Part shown: piece after piece, positions 62,182-64,000 of the stretch
Position numbering within the stretch: the stretch's first letter is position 1
How the letters are laid out: every line of letters starts with the position of its first letter
Assembly (NCBI RefSeq): GCF_000517625.1
Contig: NZ_CP007055.1
Location: 1,054,001 to 1,118,000, forward strand
Origin: Halostagnicola larsenii XH-48
Lineage (GTDB): Archaea; Halobacteriota; Halobacteria; Halobacteriales; Natrialbaceae
Direction: 5' to 3'
Length of the DNA stretch: 64,000 bases
Translations under genes and position numbers: made by a program
Notes under the pieces: generated by a model
Told to the model about the DNA's origin: nothing
Seen by the model: only the letters and a program-made list of their open reading frames with translations
The model's database searches: none

Positions 62182-62664
62182 ATGACCCAACTTCGAACTG
62201 TCCGAACGCCGAACGGTCCCCGGATCGAGGCCTCGCACGTCCTCGAGGCCGATCCCGACGCCGCCTGGGACCTCCTCGTCGATACGCGCCGGTGGCTCGA
62301 GTGGTCGCCGGTGGTGACGGATGTCGAGGCGAGTCACCGCCGGCTCGAGACGGGAACGACGGGTCGAGTTCGCGTGCGGCCGGGAATCTGGGTCCCGTTT
62401 GCGATCACCGCTTGTGACCCGTCCGAGCGACGGTGGGGATGGAACGTCGCCCGCCTTCCCGCGGCGGCTCATCGGGTCGACGACCTCGGTTCGGGTCGGT
62501 GTCGAGTCGCCTTCGAACTGCGTCCGTTCGCGACCGTCAACGCGCCGGTGTGTCTGCGCGCGCTCGAGCGAATCGACGACCTCCTCTCGAGCGAGACCGC
62601 CGTCGAACCGGCCGGCACAACGTCGTCGGACGTACCGGGTGATTCGGCAGATGCGGACGAGTGA
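62182..62664 (+). CDS. SRPBCC family protein
   Basis: 160 aa. Polyketide cyclase/START-like fold: IEASHVLEADPDAAWDLLVDTRRWLEWSPVVTDVEASH opens the fold, FELRPFATVNAPVCLRALERIDDLL ends it. A ligand-binding cavity is implied but the ligand is unknown. Divergent from the penicillin-acylase gene. The Ser/Asp-rich end (GTTSSDVPGDSADADE) is disordered-looking. Confidence 0.75.
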   Translation: MTQLRTVRTPNGPRIEASHVLEADPDAAWDLLVDTRRWLEWSPVVTDVEASHRRLETGTTGRVRVRPGIWVPFAITACDPSERRWGWNVARLPAAAHRVDDLGSGRCRVAFELRPFATVNAPVCLRALERIDDLLSSETAVEPAGTTSSDVPGDSADADE

Positions 62665-62759
62665 GCCAGCGCCGACATCGATCGGAGACGACCGACGCGC
62701 ACGGATAGACGCGGCTCAGAGCGAGTGCTCGAGCGGATGCGATCAGGATGACGGTCCAA

Positions 62760-63371
62760 TCAGGGCGGACGCTCGAGTCCGAACCGTTCCTGGGTCGTCG
62801 CGTACATGCTCCCGGCGAGTCGGCCGACCGCGTCGACGTTCGCGACGTCGATTTTCCCGTCGTCGCCGAGCAGGTCCGGAGCGAGGTGGACGTGCTGGAC
62901 CTCGCCGAACACGAGCACCGACCCGCCGACGTCGATGGTCTCGTGGAGCGTACACTCGAAGGCGGCTTTCGCCGCGGCGACCCGCGGCGGCTCGACGGTC
63001 GTCGACGGCGCGCGCTCGACGCCGACGTGATCGAACTCGCTCTCGTCGGCAGGAAGCGTCGCGGCCGTCTCGTTCATCTCCTCGACGACGTCCTCGGTGA
63101 CGAGGTTGAAGACGAACTCGCCGGTCTCGCTGGCGTTCGTCGGCGAGTCCTTCTCGTCGTCGACCGGTGCGAACAGGACGATCGGCGGGTCGACGGAGGC
63201 AACGGTCGAGAAGCTATAGGGGGCGAGGTTGTCGACGCCGTCGCCGTCGGTCGTCGAAATCCACGCGATGGGGCGAGGAATCACGACGCTCGAGAGGATC
63301 CGGTAGATCGATCCCTCGACCTCGCCGACGTCGATTTCGACGGGCTCGGTTTCGGACGAGTCGTCAGTCAT
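62760..63371 (-). CDS. Flavin reductase-like FMN-binding protein
   Basis: 203 aa from MTDDSSETEPVEID. Split-barrel flavin-binding domain: IVIPRPIAWISTTDGDGVDNLAPYSF and EFVFNLVTEDVVEEMNETAA, then FECTLHETIDVGGSVLVFGEV. It should bind FMN and use NAD(P)H to reduce a small acceptor. 26 bp downstream of the VOC gene on the same strand, which suggests a two-gene operon. Resembles MhqN/ flavin reductase proteins found with ring-cleaving dioxygenases. Confidence 0.85.
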   Translation of the reverse strand: MTDDSSETEPVEIDVGEVEGSIYRILSSVVIPRPIAWISTTDGDGVDNLAPYSFSTVASVDPPIVLFAPVDDEKDSPTNASETGEFVFNLVTEDVVEEMNETAATLPADESEFDHVGVERAPSTTVEPPRVAAAKAAFECTLHETIDVGGSVLVFGEVQHVHLAPDLLGDDGKIDVANVDAVGRLAGSMYATTQERFGLERPP

Positions 63372-63397
63372 GGATCGTGTTCCGTCCTCGCTCACCG

Positions 63398-63868
63398 TTA
63401 GTGTTCCTGTGGGTCGACGAACTCGGTTCCCGGTTCGTCCTCGTCGACGGCGAATCCCGGCCCGCCCGTCGCGAGTTCGAACACGAGTCCGTCGGGGTCG
63501 CTGAAGTAGATGCTCTTGAAGTAGGTCCGATCCCGAACTTGCGAGACGCGAACGCCGTGGTCTTTCAGGTGCTCGCGCCACTCGAGGAGCGTTTCCTCGT
63601 CCTCGACGCCCATCGCGAAGTGGTGGCTCGCGCCGGGGCCCGGTTGACCCCTCGAGTTCGGGTACTCGAAGTAGGTTACGTTCGTTCCCGGTTCCCCCTC
63701 GGGCGTCGACGAGAAGTAGTAGTGAAGCGTTCCCGGATCGTCATAGTTTTCGGTCATCTTGACCGTGTGGAAGCCGAGAACGTCCTCGTAGAACGCCTTC
63801 GTTTCGTCCATGTCTGTACAGATGTTCGTCACGTGGTGTAACCCGGTCGTCGGTGGTGATTCGGTCAT
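63398..63868 (-). CDS. VOC (glyoxalase/extradiol dioxygenase) family protein
   Basis: 156 aa from MTESPPTTGLHHVTN. Two-module vicinal oxygen chelate fold: GLHHVTNICTDMDETKAFYEDVLGF (metal His) and ASHHFAMGVEDEETLLEWREHL, IYFSDPDGLVFELAT (metal Glu). The pattern fits MhqA/MhqO-like ring-cleaving dioxygenases, whose full members have twice this length; here it is a single half. With the flavin reductase it may detoxify quinones or hydroquinones. Upstream 130 bp to the window edge show no gene. Confidence 0.83.
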   Translation of the reverse strand: MTESPPTTGLHHVTNICTDMDETKAFYEDVLGFHTVKMTENYDDPGTLHYYFSSTPEGEPGTNVTYFEYPNSRGQPGPGASHHFAMGVEDEETLLEWREHLKDHGVRVSQVRDRTYFKSIYFSDPDGLVFELATGGPGFAVDEDEPGTEFVDPQEH

Positions 63869-64000
63869 TGTGTCTCTCGGTCGCGTCGGATGGCCGCTGT
63901 CTCCTTTTGGACGACCCTCGTGTGCCGAACGGGTCGCCCGCCGCTCGAGCGCCAAACGAGTCGGCCGCCGGACGCTGAACTAACCTCGTGTTAGCTGGTT

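Noticed and set aside
63980-63994. CTAAC-N5-GTTAG inverted repeat at the window edge
   Set aside because: Only 5-bp arms in an uncharacterised edge region; too weak to interpret without the flanking sequence.
1-64000. CRISPR arrays, rRNA or tRNA genes, intact transposases
   Set aside because: No regularly spaced repeats, no rRNA or tRNA signatures, and no transposase motifs were found on either strand.

Overview
The window is chromosomal DNA of a halophilic archaeon (class Halobacteria). The evidence is high GC with abundant CTCGAG/GTCGAC runs, strongly acidic Asp/Glu-rich proteins, archaeal information genes (proteasome-activating ATPase, a proteasome beta subunit with a propeptide, Mre11-Rad50, a split GMP synthase), TATA boxes about 25-30 nt before start codons (leaderless transcripts), and haloarchaeal hallmarks such as the PccB-PccX-PccA carboxylase. 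A Natrialbales-type genome is a guess from overall flavour. I see no rRNA, tRNA, CRISPR array or intact insertion sequence.

Layout. 1-3.7 kb: a partial SRPBCC gene, an Lrp/AsnC regulator, a small membrane protein and two tandem LolA-like/DUF4367 lipoproteins (a third copy lies at 12.4-13.5 kb). 3.8-6.6 kb: the two-subunit 2-oxoacid:ferredoxin oxidoreductase. 7-12.3 kb: shikimate-pathway aroC and aroA flanking a two-gene ABC exporter. 13.7-22 kb: M24 peptidase, GMP synthase glutaminase subunit, PAN ATPase, then mre11-rad50. 22-32 kb: acyl-CoA dehydrogenase, cupin, NikR, two PH-domain membrane proteins, creatininase family, O-methyltransferase, dCTP-deaminase-like protein, a two-part universal stress protein and a probable PD-(D/E)xK nuclease of unknown role. 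32-37.6 kb: acyl/propionyl-CoA carboxylase (pccB-pccX-pccA) and a divergent NSS sodium symporter. 37.6-44.7 kb: two oxidoreductases, an AT-richer stretch with a candidate structured RNA, very small proteins (51-aa zinc ribbon, 56-aa membrane protein), cold-shock protein, proteasome beta subunit, DUF555, an HTH-CBS regulator and TenA.

44.7-57.5 kb is the metabolic centrepiece: a urea ABC transporter (urtABCDE, minus strand) and a complete urease locus (ureB-C-A-G-D-E-F, plus strand), pointing away from each other but separated by an intruding GH43 glycosidase with AT-rich flanks. Together they import urea, hydrolyse it to ammonia and mature the nickel enzyme; NikR (24.5 kb) is the likely nickel sensor. 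57.6-64 kb: membrane proteins, aldo/keto reductase, Tat-exported penicillin-acylase family enzyme coupled to a small membrane protein, SRPBCC protein, and a flavin reductase/VOC pair.

The most unusual observations are a multi-hairpin candidate RNA at 39622-39720, a 39-codon ORF exactly bridging ureC and ureA, the nuclease-like protein at 30923-32164, the universal stress protein with an appended domain, and several perfect palindromes placed at promoters (NikR, HTH-CBS, quinone reductase, the 148-aa membrane protein, urtA leader). Start codons were moved inward from the longest reading frame wherever family conservation or a TATA box supported it.
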